Source: Anaerolinea thermophila
GTDB taxonomy: Bacteria; Chloroflexota; Anaerolineae; Anaerolineales; Anaerolineaceae
Direction of reading: 5' to 3'
NCBI RefSeq assembly: GCF_020723905.1
Contig: NZ_DYHZ01000001.1
Span: forward strand, 241,501 to 305,500
Length of the DNA stretch: 64,000 nucleotides
The notes below the pieces were generated by a model. It was not told the origin of the DNA, made no database searches, and saw only the letters and a program-made list of their open reading frames with translations. Below, piece after piece: positions 53,783-62,444 of the stretch. A program made the translations under genes and the position numbers. Position 1 is the stretch's first letter, and each line of letters opens with the position of its first letter.

Positions 53783-53811
53783 ATTGTATTAGAACAAAAG
53801 TTCTATGTCAA
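53783..53811 (-). promoter_or_regulatory. Promoter of the polymerase cassette
   Basis: On the minus strand TTGACA (53811-53806), a spacer of exactly 17 bases and TACAAT (53788-53783). Start predicted at about 53776, the first base of the LuxR ATG. Confidence 0.8.
53790..53805. promoter_or_regulatory. LexA-type SOS box inside the promoter spacer
   Basis: Perfect palindrome TAGAACAAAAGTTCTA. The GAAC-N4-GTTC core is that of Gram-positive LexA (Cheo) boxes. It fills the space between -35 and -10, where LexA binding would block RNA polymerase. Confidence 0.75.
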
Positions 53812-53895
53812 GAAAAGAAACCCCGCATTTTCCGTATCCCCCTTCCAAGAGTTTTGGATGGCGTTTTCCCCATCGAAAACTTCCTCTACAGGCAT

Positions 53896-53930
53896 TCAAA
53901 ATGGGGTGTCCGCAGAGGAGCACCCCATTC
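53896..53930 (-). terminator. Terminator of the glucan phosphorylase gene
   Basis: Arms AATGGGGTG (53900-53908) and CACCCCATT (53921-53929); on the minus strand followed by TTTGAA. It lies 45 bases after the stop. Confidence 0.65.
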
Positions 53931-53974
53931 CGTCATGACCTGTTCTGTGAACGAACTACTGCCGGTTCGGCACT

Positions 53975-56900
53975 TCACTGAGAAGCGCGGGCAAAGGTGA
54001 CCACCAGGTGCTTGATTTCCCCATCCCGCCAGAAGATGTGGCGACTGGTCTCGACATCCAGGCGGCGCCCTGCCAGCCGGCGAGAGGTCTCATCGGCAAA
54101 GTGAATCTGGATTTCATCGCGCTCGCCCAGTTGCACTGTAACAGGCGTCTGGCAAACAAAAGAGGTGAGCGAACCTGCGGGCAGGTGCAGAGTCTGCTGT
54201 TCACCGGATACATCCAGATAGGTGAAAGTGCGCGGGGACAAAAGCAGTTCATCAGTATCCAGAAGAAACGGATTGAAGACCAGTCGCCCTTCTGCAAACT
54301 GGACTCCAACCTCCGCCTGACGGGTGAGAATCTCTTCTTTGACCGTACCGGTCATACCGGGCTGGCGAGCGCCGCGTCCTTTGGGGGTATGAGAATAGGG
54401 GTCGGTAGGGAAAGCGCCATACTCAGCAGGCGACTTGTGATACCCCAGTCCCGCCCGGATATCCCGGTACGCTGCGCGCAAGCCCTCTGCCGTCTCTTCA
54501 TGCTGACAGCGCAGGGCAGTCTCCTGAACTGCCAGCAGGAGTTTACTCACCATGTGCCAGTACACGCTGCCCAACCCTTCATAGGCAAAGAAAGTACCGG
54601 AACGCCCGGTAAACTCTGCATGCCGGAAGGTAGTTTCAAACAGGTGCTGAATGGCTTCACCTTCCTCTTCTACCAGTTGGGCATACGCCGGATGGCGCTT
54701 CAGTGCCTCCAGCGCTTTACGCACATCCTTCACATTTCGCAGGTCACTGGCAAAATGATACAGACCGTGAATATCCCGGGTGAACAGGGTGGTGTCCTGA
54801 TTCTCCACCAGCAAAGCCGGTAATTTCAAATGGCTGACCTGTTCAGGTACAAGTGTATTCTTTTTCAGGAAGGAAGGCAGTACGCGATCAGGGTAGAGAA
54901 TGTACGTATGCTGATCGGCACGATAGAGAGCACTGTTACGCAGGCTTTGCAAAAGTTTGAGAGACTCCTCCCCGCTGAGCAAACCGGAAGATAGGATAGA
55001 CACCTGCCCCTCAAGCATTTCGTACAGGCGGTCTACATAAGCCCGTCCCGGTTCGAGACGCAACAGGTTGTAGGAATGGTAGAGAAAATCTGGACGCCGA
55101 TTGGCACGCAGGCTGTGATCCACATATTCCTGCGCCATCGCCAGGAACGCCTGTAATTCACTGGCAGACAACTGGCTCAATGCGCCGCTGAAACCGTGAT
55201 GATAAAGACGCCAGCGGTACTCACTCCCCGACTCGCCCAGCGCATCCATCATGGCACGGCGTTGTTCAGGGGTAAATGTGCCCTCCAGAACAGGATGGAA
55301 CTGCTTTAACACGGCGGCAATTGCATCGAGCAGGTCTTTCACCTCACTGTGCAGGGTAAAAGCGCCGCTTTCGTGCTGAATCAACTGGCGGAAAAAGGCG
55401 AGAAAACGGCGCAGGTATCCAAGCGTGACCACCGAGAGCCCGCGTCCCACCAGGGCATTGTTGGCATCGTTCCACTCAGGGCGCTGGGTATTCATCCAGA
55501 TACCGCCCTCGGGAACAAAGTTGACCAGTTTTGCCAGCAGCAGGGTGAGCAGTTTCTCAGTGAAGGAAGCATGCACCACATTGCCTTCGGAATCGCACAA
55601 AAGACGCGCATCACTCCCACGCTGTTTCACCTCCTGCTCAATACGCCTGTGCAGGGCGTGATCGAACACAATCGTATTGTAAGGATCCTTCTGTAACTCG
55701 CTGTAGGGTTTGATGCGATAGGGAACATTGGCATAACTTAAGAACGGTTGATTGAGCCGTTCGCGGATTGCGCCGGGGTAAAACGCCTCGCTGGCTTCCA
55801 TCAATTTTTGCAGATAGATGATCTGATGATCGCTCCAGTAGCCAATGTTTGCCCAGGGGTTGCCCTCTTCAGGGACTTCCCAATCCAGCCCGGCCCGGTT
55901 GATACGGTAGGGGTTATAGCCATCAGCAGTGGTAGCGCACAGGAAGGTGTTGAGCATGGCTTCAATGTATTGGGGATACGAATAAGCCAGCGCTTCCCAG
56001 TTCTGGAAGATATCGCGCCAGTTTCCTTCATAATCCAGGCGCAGAGAGCCATCCCGTTTTTTGATATTGATGAAAAAGCGATTCCACGGACGGCTGGGGT
56101 CACCATGTCGGCGGCTGAAGGTCAAAGGCAAATACGTGTGAATCAGCCGGCGAAGGTCAGGAGCATCGAGTTCTGCCACGCGGGCATACAGATCGGAAAG
56201 ATGAATGTTGTCTGGCAGAGCGGCAAAAAATTCCGCGTATGTCTCTGTCAGGTTATGTTGGTGAATATGCACGAAATCCATCAGGTCGGCTTTTTCAATC
56301 CAGTAGGAACGGGCAAAAACGCCCCCGCGCATGATGTTGAACAGCACATTGGCATAGTGATGCGTGGTGGCAAGCCCACTTTCAGAGATCTGTAAACCGT
56401 CGGCGCTGGCAACAAACTTCTGCAGGTTAAATGTGGTGAAATCAATATCCTGTTCAATAGCCTGCTTTTGCTCTTCAAACGGCAACCGCAGGAAGTCCCG
56501 CAGGCGCGCCAGCGCGGCATGATCCAGATGGACATCGGCAACCTGATACCAGTTGATTTCCTCACCAGCCTGCAACCTCACGTGGGCATGGACAAAGTAA
56601 GCCCCGCGCTCCCCCCGGACTTCTTTTTCCGGTTCAATTTGCCCTCCAAAGCGGAAAGCGTCTAATTGATTGGAAGAAAGCAGGAAGCCAAGGGGATTAA
56701 GCCCCACCTGAAATACAGTGTTCGCCGCCAGCGATTCGCTGGGTTCTGCCAGGTCGGTCAGGCGGGAATTGAGGGTAAAAAGCCCCAGGTTGGTTTCTTC
56801 GTCCAATTCACTGCGCTTGTAAGCATCCAGCAGGCAACTGAAGATATTTTGAACACTGGCGCTGACATTGGCGGGCAGGATGTTTTGTAAACCGTCCAGC

Positions 56901-57445
56901 AACTCCACTTCGCAGGGGGTCTGGAAATGGCTCGCATTGCGCAACCAGGCAGTCTTCACGAAACCAAACCGGTCACTGGTGCGCCAGGCATACCGGAATA
57001 CCAGTTCCAGAGAATGATTGATTTCTTCAAACACCAGGGCAGTTCCGGGAATATTTTTGTAGAGATTGCGCTCGACGTGGTACTGTCCCTGCTGACGGAC
57101 GGAAAAGGGCTCCCAGAGCCAGGTTTGGGCGCCGCGGGTCACGCGCAGGATGGTTTTCGGTCCGGTGTTTTCGCTGTTTTCAGTGATTTTATCTTCGGTA
57201 TAGTAAGGAAACAGCGCCTGATCGGCATGTGCGCGACCGGCAGTCACTCCGCCGGTAGAAGCGACAAACAGCCAGTGATCGGCGCCGCTGACAATGCTCA
57301 TGAAGAAGGGCGGCATGGCGTCATAATGCTGAATTTTGTAATAAGTCTCCCTCAGCATGGGGACATATCCCCCGATTGGTTCAACAGGCGGGGGAGTGAG
57401 CAGGGTTTCTCCAATATAGGTGGGAACACGTTTAGATTTCAGCAT
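53975..57445 (-). CDS. Large GH94-like glycoside phosphorylase, probably beta-1,3-glucan
   Basis: Protein of 1156 residues without signal peptide, so cytoplasmic. The N-terminal third is beta-rich (HWLFVASTGGVTAGR), followed by a helical part with repeated aromatic motifs typical of an (alpha/alpha)6 barrel, such as LDYEGNWRDIFQNWEALA and NIGYWSDHQIIYLQKLME. PEWNDANNAL near residue 656 resembles the WND block that holds the catalytic Asp in GH94 phosphorylases. Size and context (two GH16 genes and a sugar importer) point to the beta-1,3-glucan phosphorylase families GH149 or GH161. The exact family could not be decided without a search. Confidence 0.65.
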   Translation of the reverse strand: MLKSKRVPTYIGETLLTPPPVEPIGGYVPMLRETYYKIQHYDAMPPFFMSIVSGADHWLFVASTGGVTAGRAHADQALFPYYTEDKITENSENTGPKTILRVTRGAQTWLWEPFSVRQQGQYHVERNLYKNIPGTALVFEEINHSLELVFRYAWRTSDRFGFVKTAWLRNASHFQTPCEVELLDGLQNILPANVSASVQNIFSCLLDAYKRSELDEETNLGLFTLNSRLTDLAEPSESLAANTVFQVGLNPLGFLLSSNQLDAFRFGGQIEPEKEVRGERGAYFVHAHVRLQAGEEINWYQVADVHLDHAALARLRDFLRLPFEEQKQAIEQDIDFTTFNLQKFVASADGLQISESGLATTHHYANVLFNIMRGGVFARSYWIEKADLMDFVHIHQHNLTETYAEFFAALPDNIHLSDLYARVAELDAPDLRRLIHTYLPLTFSRRHGDPSRPWNRFFINIKKRDGSLRLDYEGNWRDIFQNWEALAYSYPQYIEAMLNTFLCATTADGYNPYRINRAGLDWEVPEEGNPWANIGYWSDHQIIYLQKLMEASEAFYPGAIRERLNQPFLSYANVPYRIKPYSELQKDPYNTIVFDHALHRRIEQEVKQRGSDARLLCDSEGNVVHASFTEKLLTLLLAKLVNFVPEGGIWMNTQRPEWNDANNALVGRGLSVVTLGYLRRFLAFFRQLIQHESGAFTLHSEVKDLLDAIAAVLKQFHPVLEGTFTPEQRRAMMDALGESGSEYRWRLYHHGFSGALSQLSASELQAFLAMAQEYVDHSLRANRRPDFLYHSYNLLRLEPGRAYVDRLYEMLEGQVSILSSGLLSGEESLKLLQSLRNSALYRADQHTYILYPDRVLPSFLKKNTLVPEQVSHLKLPALLVENQDTTLFTRDIHGLYHFASDLRNVKDVRKALEALKRHPAYAQLVEEEGEAIQHLFETTFRHAEFTGRSGTFFAYEGLGSVYWHMVSKLLLAVQETALRCQHEETAEGLRAAYRDIRAGLGYHKSPAEYGAFPTDPYSHTPKGRGARQPGMTGTVKEEILTRQAEVGVQFAEGRLVFNPFLLDTDELLLSPRTFTYLDVSGEQQTLHLPAGSLTSFVCQTPVTVQLGERDEIQIHFADETSRRLAGRRLDVETSRHIFWRDGEIKHLVVTFARASQ

Positions 57446-57466
57446 GGCAGATTCTCCATCTCACAC

Positions 57467-58255
57467 TCAAAGGGTGGTAATTTTGACCCAATCTACCACA
57501 AAGCGCACAGAGTGGTTTTGAATTTCCTGTACGGTAGCAGAAGGCAACCCATAATAGGGTTGATGGACGCCGTTCGTTTTGAAGGGATACGTGCCGCCCA
57601 GGGCAAGGTTGAGGATCAGGAATTTTTCATGATCAAAAACCCACGGCCCAAAAAATGAGACCATCGGGCGGGTGATTCGGTAAATCAACTCATCATCCAC
57701 ATAAAACAACAACATCTCCGGCATACACTCAGCCGTGTACACGTGCCATTCAGCAATGCTATCCGGCGGCTGAAAGTATTTTTTATTGACCAGACCAGCC
57801 TCACCGGAGTAATTGGGACCATGAACGGCTGCACTGACCCAATCCGGCTCCCCTACTGCCTCCATCACGTCAATTTCGCCGCAGACCGGCCAGGCGCCCT
57901 GTGTACCCAATGCCCAGAATGCCGGCCAGGCGCCGCTGATCGCCGGTATCTTCAACCGGGCAGAAACCCGTCCATAGCGAAAGGTGATTTTACCACGCGT
58001 GTGTACCCGTCCAGAAACAAAATCAACATGCGCACCCTGTGGCGTGCTGAAACCAGGACGGTAATGTGCCTGCAGAACCAGCGCGCCGTTGCAATCTGCC
58101 TCATGATGCGAAACATAGACGGTTTCGGGCGAATCAATGTAAGCCTGCTGTTCATTGTTATATATCTTGCCCGTGACCTCTACATTCCAGACATCCCGAT
58201 TGAGATGCGTTGCAGTGAAATCGTCAAAGAAGAGTGTTTCAGGGCTGTCTTTCAT
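57467..58255 (-). CDS. GH16 beta-glucanase without signal peptide
   Basis: Glycoside hydrolase of 262 residues. The catalytic GH16 motif is GEIDVME, with Glu127, Asp129 and Glu132. SARLKIPAISGAWPAFWALG is the typical preceding strand region. It acts by the retaining mechanism on beta-1,3- or mixed beta-glucans. The N-terminus MKDSPETLFFDDF has no signal peptide, unlike the adjacent paralog, so it may be cytoplasmic. It overlaps the upstream GH16 gene by 17 bases and is followed by the phosphorylase gene. Confidence 0.88.
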   Translation of the reverse strand: MKDSPETLFFDDFTATHLNRDVWNVEVTGKIYNNEQQAYIDSPETVYVSHHEADCNGALVLQAHYRPGFSTPQGAHVDFVSGRVHTRGKITFRYGRVSARLKIPAISGAWPAFWALGTQGAWPVCGEIDVMEAVGEPDWVSAAVHGPNYSGEAGLVNKKYFQPPDSIAEWHVYTAECMPEMLLFYVDDELIYRITRPMVSFFGPWVFDHEKFLILNLALGGTYPFKTNGVHQPYYGLPSATVQEIQNHSVRFVVDWVKITTL

Positions 58256-59078
58256 AAACTCTCACATAATCCACCAGGTACTGGGCGGGGAAGACCGTCT
58301 GTGGGCTGACCATGCCACCCAGGGTTCCGCCAACCGCCAGGTTGATAATGAAGAAAAACGGCTGATCAAACACCCAGGGGCGACTGCCCACATCCTCGCG
58401 CGTGACGGTGTGGTAGGCTTCCCCATCATAGAACCAGGTAATCTGGTTTTCGTCCCATTCAATGGCATAGGTGTGAAAATCATCGGCAATGTTGTAGGAT
58501 TGACGATACCACTTACTGAAACCCAGTGCGCCTGAGTAACCCGGACCATGCAGGGTCCCGATAATCAGGTCAGGTTCTCTGCCAACGTATTCCATGATAT
58601 CAATTTCCCCGCAATCGGGCCATCCCACCTGCTTAAAATTTGAGCCGAGCATCCAGAAAGCGGGCCAGAAACCTTTCCCCTGGGGGACTTTCAGACGGGC
58701 TTCCATCCTGCCGTATTGGAATTCCTGCAAACCCTCGCTTTTCAGACGGGCAGAAGTGTAATAAGATCCGTTGTACTTTTCCTGACGCGCTTCAATCACC
58801 AGAAGACCGTTTTCAATGCGGGCATTTTCTGGACGATCGGTATAATACTGCATTTCCCCATTTCCCCAGCCATGCCCCCCAATGTCATAGGTCCAGTTGG
58901 CACGGTCTATTTTGTCGCCATCAAATTCATCATGCCAGCGCAGAGTCCAGCCTTCGAGCGCAGGAATGGGCGTGGGAGAGGGTTTGAAGAGTGCAGTAGA
59001 AGCACAACCTGCGGTATTGATAACCATCACAAAGCAAAGGAGAAGGAGGAGAAAGGTTGAAGTAAATGTGCGTTTCAT
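58239..59078 (-). CDS. GH16 laminarinase-like lipoprotein
   Basis: Extracellular GH16 enzyme of 279 residues. Signal peptide with lipobox TAGC (Cys25), a Pro/Thr linker, then the catalytic domain with GEIDIME holding Glu158, Asp160 and Glu163. WTLRWHDEFDGDKIDRANW is the conserved GH16 entry. Tethered to the membrane surface, it should release laminari-oligosaccharides for the importer encoded next to it. It starts 19 bases after the permease stop. Confidence 0.92.
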   Translation of the reverse strand: MKRTFTSTFLLLLLCFVMVINTAGCASTALFKPSPTPIPALEGWTLRWHDEFDGDKIDRANWTYDIGGHGWGNGEMQYYTDRPENARIENGLLVIEARQEKYNGSYYTSARLKSEGLQEFQYGRMEARLKVPQGKGFWPAFWMLGSNFKQVGWPDCGEIDIMEYVGREPDLIIGTLHGPGYSGALGFSKWYRQSYNIADDFHTYAIEWDENQITWFYDGEAYHTVTREDVGSRPWVFDQPFFFIINLAVGGTLGGMVSPQTVFPAQYLVDYVRVYERQP

Positions 59079-59097
59079 TGCAAATTCCTGTGAGTGT

Positions 59098-59943
59098 TTA
59101 GCCCTTAACCGAACCGGCGGTCAAACCGGAGACGATATACCGTTGCAGGAAGAGGAACAGAACCAGCATGGGCAGGGTCAGCAGCAGAACTGCAGCAGCC
59201 AGCGTGGGCCAGTTGCTTCCATAAACGCCCTGGAAGACAATCAAGCCTCTTGTAATGGGGTAATAATTTTTATTCGTCAGGTAAATGGTAGGCGCAATCA
59301 CCTCATTCCAGATACCGATGGCATGCAACACGATGACGGTGGCAACGGCAGGTCGAATGAGAGGCAACACGATGGTCCACACAAAGCGAGCATATCCACA
59401 CCCGTCAATTGCGGCAGCCTCGTCCAGTTCCTTTGGAATGGTTTTGATGTAATTGACAAGGATCACAATCCCAATGGGATTGACAAGGAACAACAGGATA
59501 TAACCAATCGGGTTGTTATACAATCCCAGATTCAGAATGAGCTGGAACTGCGGAATGAGCGCGGGAGGCAGAAAGAGAGCAATGACAAACAAAGTCAAAA
59601 TGACCCCGGAGTATTTGACATAGCCGCGCGCTATCGGAAAAGCCACAAAAACGGCAGTAAGAATATAAATGATGGTTGCCGAGAAGGTGTAGAGGATAGA
59701 ATTCAGCAGGTAGCGGGGGAAATTGGCTTTGATCCACGCTTCCCGGAAGTTTTCAAAATGCAGTTCGGTTGCCAGCGAAGTGGCGTCTTTCATAAAAGAA
59801 GGCGTGGTTTTCAGGGATGTATTCACCAGCATCAGAATGGGTCCAATGTACAGCAGTGCAAAGAAGATCATGACCAGATAGGAACCAATCACATCCCAGG
59901 GAATTCTTCGCGATTTGAATTTACTTGCGGTTTGAGTGCTCAT
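59098..59943 (-). CDS. Sugar ABC permease, MalG type
   Basis: Permease of 281 residues with six membrane segments and the EAA loop TIPKELDEAAAIDGCGYARFVWTIVLPLIRPAVATV. Belongs to the carbohydrate uptake family 1 importers. Its start overlaps the MalF-like gene by four bases. Substrate inferred from the neighbouring GH16 and phosphorylase genes: beta-1,3-gluco-oligosaccharides. Confidence 0.92.
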   Translation of the reverse strand: MSTQTASKFKSRRIPWDVIGSYLVMIFFALLYIGPILMLVNTSLKTTPSFMKDATSLATELHFENFREAWIKANFPRYLLNSILYTFSATIIYILTAVFVAFPIARGYVKYSGVILTLFVIALFLPPALIPQFQLILNLGLYNNPIGYILLFLVNPIGIVILVNYIKTIPKELDEAAAIDGCGYARFVWTIVLPLIRPAVATVIVLHAIGIWNEVIAPTIYLTNKNYYPITRGLIVFQGVYGSNWPTLAAAVLLLTLPMLVLFLFLQRYIVSGLTAGSVKG

Positions 59944-60866
59944 CCCAGAATCCTCTTTTCTCTGCGCTGCAGGAAGGTTTGGAGCGTCATACCAATGACC
60001 AGTACCAGCAGAAACAAGACAATTGAAGCCGCGGCAGCATAACCCTGCCGAAAAGTGGAGGTTACGCTACCCGAGGTTTGGCCAAAGCCAGTCGCATAAA
60101 TGAGGTAACCAAGCACCTGGGTACCGTTTCGGTAGCCCAGCAATACCAGAAAGAGTTGCCAGGCTTGCAAACTGCCGATTGCATTGAGCAACAGATTGGT
60201 ATTGACACTGGGGGTAAGCAGCGGCCAGGTCACGTTCTTGAAAACCTGCCAGGCGTTTGCCCCATCAATCCGCGCCGCTTCATACAACTCCACAGGAATG
60301 GTTTGCAAACCCGCAATGAATATCATCATGGTGATGCCCATGTTTGCCCAGATTTGCACAAAGATCACCCAGGCAAAGGCTTCGGCAGGCTGACCGCCTA
60401 AAAATTCCGAGCGCATGCCGAAAAGCGCCAGAAGTTTTGCCATGGGACCCCCTAACGGGTAGAGAAACAAAGACCACATCAAGCCCTGAATGACTACCCC
60501 AAGAATGACCGGCATAAAATAAATGGTGCGGAAAATATTGGTGAATTTAAGTTTCTGATTGACAATCAATGCAACCAGCAGACCCAGCGCGAACTGCACC
60601 GTGGTGACCACGAAACTGAAGATCAGCGTTCGTTTAAGCGCATCCAGATTATCAATTGAAGCACGTCCCATGAAAAGAAATTCACGGTAGTTATCGAAGC
60701 CAATCCAGTTTACGGGCGCGCCTTTAATACCGGTAGCATCGGTAAAGGAGAAAAAAAAGGTTGCAATGGAAGGTCCAAGCGAGATTAAAAAATAGAAAAA
60801 CAAACCGGGTAAAAGCAAAAGATAGGGGGTTAACTTCGACCAGCCGCGACCAAAATGGTAAGACAT
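59940..60866 (-). CDS. Sugar ABC permease, MalF type
   Basis: Permease of 308 residues with six membrane segments and EAA loop TIPVELYEAARIDGANAWQVFKNVTWPLLTPS. Partner of the MalG-type permease. It is preceded by a strong hairpin after the binding-protein gene. No ATPase is encoded in the window; a shared MsmK-like ATPase elsewhere probably energises the importer. Confidence 0.92.
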   Translation of the reverse strand: MSYHFGRGWSKLTPYLLLLPGLFFYFLISLGPSIATFFFSFTDATGIKGAPVNWIGFDNYREFLFMGRASIDNLDALKRTLIFSFVVTTVQFALGLLVALIVNQKLKFTNIFRTIYFMPVILGVVIQGLMWSLFLYPLGGPMAKLLALFGMRSEFLGGQPAEAFAWVIFVQIWANMGITMMIFIAGLQTIPVELYEAARIDGANAWQVFKNVTWPLLTPSVNTNLLLNAIGSLQAWQLFLVLLGYRNGTQVLGYLIYATGFGQTSGSVTSTFRQGYAAAASIVLFLLVLVIGMTLQTFLQRREKRILG

Positions 60867-60886
60867 GCAATCACCTTTCCTTTCTG

Positions 60887-60930
60887 GAAAAAAGGCTGGG
60901 CTTCCTGTCAGAGCAGGAAGCCCAGCCTCT
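60887..60930 (-). terminator. Intra-operon terminator/stabiliser after the binding-protein gene
   Basis: Perfect 15-bp arms AGGCTGGGCTTCCTG (60893-60907) and CAGGAAGCCCAGCCT (60914-60928); on the minus strand followed by six T. It gives partial termination, so the binding protein is made in excess of the permeases. Confidence 0.85.
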
Positions 60931-60938
60931 GGTAAGGA

Positions 60939-62279
60939 TTACTTCACAGCATCCAGTCCGGCTTGCAGGTCTTCCTGAACCTTATTGGCGAGTTCTACGG
61001 GATCATCGAAGGTGCCAAACGGTTTGAAGTACGAAGCCCATGGATTGGCATACTGCCCGGCGCCTTTCGGAGCAACCCAGTACTGTTCGTAACCAACCCG
61101 GAAGTTGGCGAGGTAAGGAGCAATCTCCGCACCAATCTTGGTATTCAGTTTCGCGGTGGGCTGGGTGGGAATGAAACCAACAGCATCCACAAACGCCTGG
61201 TAATTCGCGGGCTCAGAGAATTCTTTGAGGTACAGCAAAGCGGCGTCTTTGTTAGGCGTGTTGGCGGCAATTGCCCAACCCTGGTCATATTTACCGAACC
61301 AGTACTTATTGTCTTCGGGGTTATCCGAACCGGGGAAGGGGATATAGCCCCAGTCGAAATCGGGCTGAGCGGCTTCAATTGCAGGAGCATACCAGCTACC
61401 GCCGGGGAACATCGCCACGGCGCCAGAAGCAAAGCGACCGGGCGCAGCATCGCCAGCGATACCGCTCGCGCCTTCTTCCATCATATCGCGAGCATAGACC
61501 TGCATCTTGCGCCACATTTCAAGCGATTTTTCGTCATTCCACTTGATTTTACCGGTCCACAACCCCTCTACCAGAGCGGCCTGATCTGGATAGATGGCAC
61601 CAAGCAAACCATAGGCGCCCACGAAAATGGGCCAGCCGTCTTTACCGCCAGCGGTCATGCAGGGAATATTGGCGGCTTTGAAGATTTCGCAAGCGGTAAC
61701 CAGTTCCTGCCAGGTGGTGGGAACTTTGACATTATATTGTTCAAACAACTTCTTGTTGTAATAAATGCCGCTGTAAACCACACGCCCAAGATTGACCGCA
61801 TACACCTTGCCATTGTAGGTGCCGGCATCCTTGATCGCGTTAGCATCATAGTTCTGAACGAAATCCTGACCGGTCAGGTCCATCAGCAAACCGGCTTCGA
61901 TCAACTGCTGCCAGTTGGGTGGATCAGCCTGTTTCATGTACGGCTGGACTGCATTGGCAAAGCCAAAGATGTCCAGGACATCAATGTCGTTTGCCGAGAG
62001 ACGGGTCTGCGAAACCGTGCTGAGGTCATTGGCATTGACAACTGACATGTCAACGGTGATTTCGGGATGCCGCTCCTGGAATTGTTTGTTGAACGATTCC
62101 ATGAAGGCAACCATGGGCGGGTTTTGGTGAACCAGCACGCGCAGAGTAACTTTTTGTGCAGGCTTCTCACCCTGGGGTTGAGCGCTCTCCGTAGCAGTGG
62201 CTTGGGGAGTGCCGCAGGCAGCCAGAAGGGTGGCAAAAACCACCATCAGGCTTAAGACGATAGATATTTTTTTGGACAT
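60939..62279 (-). CDS. Sugar-binding lipoprotein of the ABC importer
   Basis: Extracytoplasmic solute-binding protein, family 1, of 446 residues. Signal peptide MSKKISIVLSLMVVFATLLAAC with lipobox LAAC, then the fold typical of maltose/cellobiose binders (VTLRVLVHQNPPMVAFMESFNKQF; aromatic residues near the binding site such as GGSWYAPAIEAAQPDFDWGYIPFPG). ATG 62279 follows AAGGAG; the frame upstream to 62426 is open but has no site. Likely ligand: laminari-oligosaccharides. Confidence 0.9.
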   Translation of the reverse strand: MSKKISIVLSLMVVFATLLAACGTPQATATESAQPQGEKPAQKVTLRVLVHQNPPMVAFMESFNKQFQERHPEITVDMSVVNANDLSTVSQTRLSANDIDVLDIFGFANAVQPYMKQADPPNWQQLIEAGLLMDLTGQDFVQNYDANAIKDAGTYNGKVYAVNLGRVVYSGIYYNKKLFEQYNVKVPTTWQELVTACEIFKAANIPCMTAGGKDGWPIFVGAYGLLGAIYPDQAALVEGLWTGKIKWNDEKSLEMWRKMQVYARDMMEEGASGIAGDAAPGRFASGAVAMFPGGSWYAPAIEAAQPDFDWGYIPFPGSDNPEDNKYWFGKYDQGWAIAANTPNKDAALLYLKEFSEPANYQAFVDAVGFIPTQPTAKLNTKIGAEIAPYLANFRVGYEQYWVAPKGAGQYANPWASYFKPFGTFDDPVELANKVQEDLQAGLDAVK

Positions 62280-62348
62280 TGCTTCTTCTCCTTCTACAAG
62301 GTTTGGAAAATAGGAGTGGGGTTGATGGAATGACGTACCCTGCTTTCC

Positions 62349-62378
62349 ATTGTAAGGATGAGGCTTTGCCCTTGTCTT
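62349..62378 (-). promoter_or_regulatory. Possible promoter of the glucan-uptake operon
   Basis: On the minus strand AAGACA (62378-62373), 18 bases, then TACAAT (62354-62349). This is in the gap downstream of the hybrid regulator gene; the -35 is weak and no operator is clear. Confidence 0.4.
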
Positions 62379-62444
62379 GGAGAAAAGCGGCTTTGGAGTG
62401 GATAAAACATAGAAACGGGTTTTCACGAGGTAGAGGCAAGAGCA

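Noticed and set aside
58897-60042. Long open frame on the plus strand (381 codons)
   Set aside because: Antisense to the GH16 and MalG-type genes; the composition (Gln, Asn, His) is that of a shadow frame.
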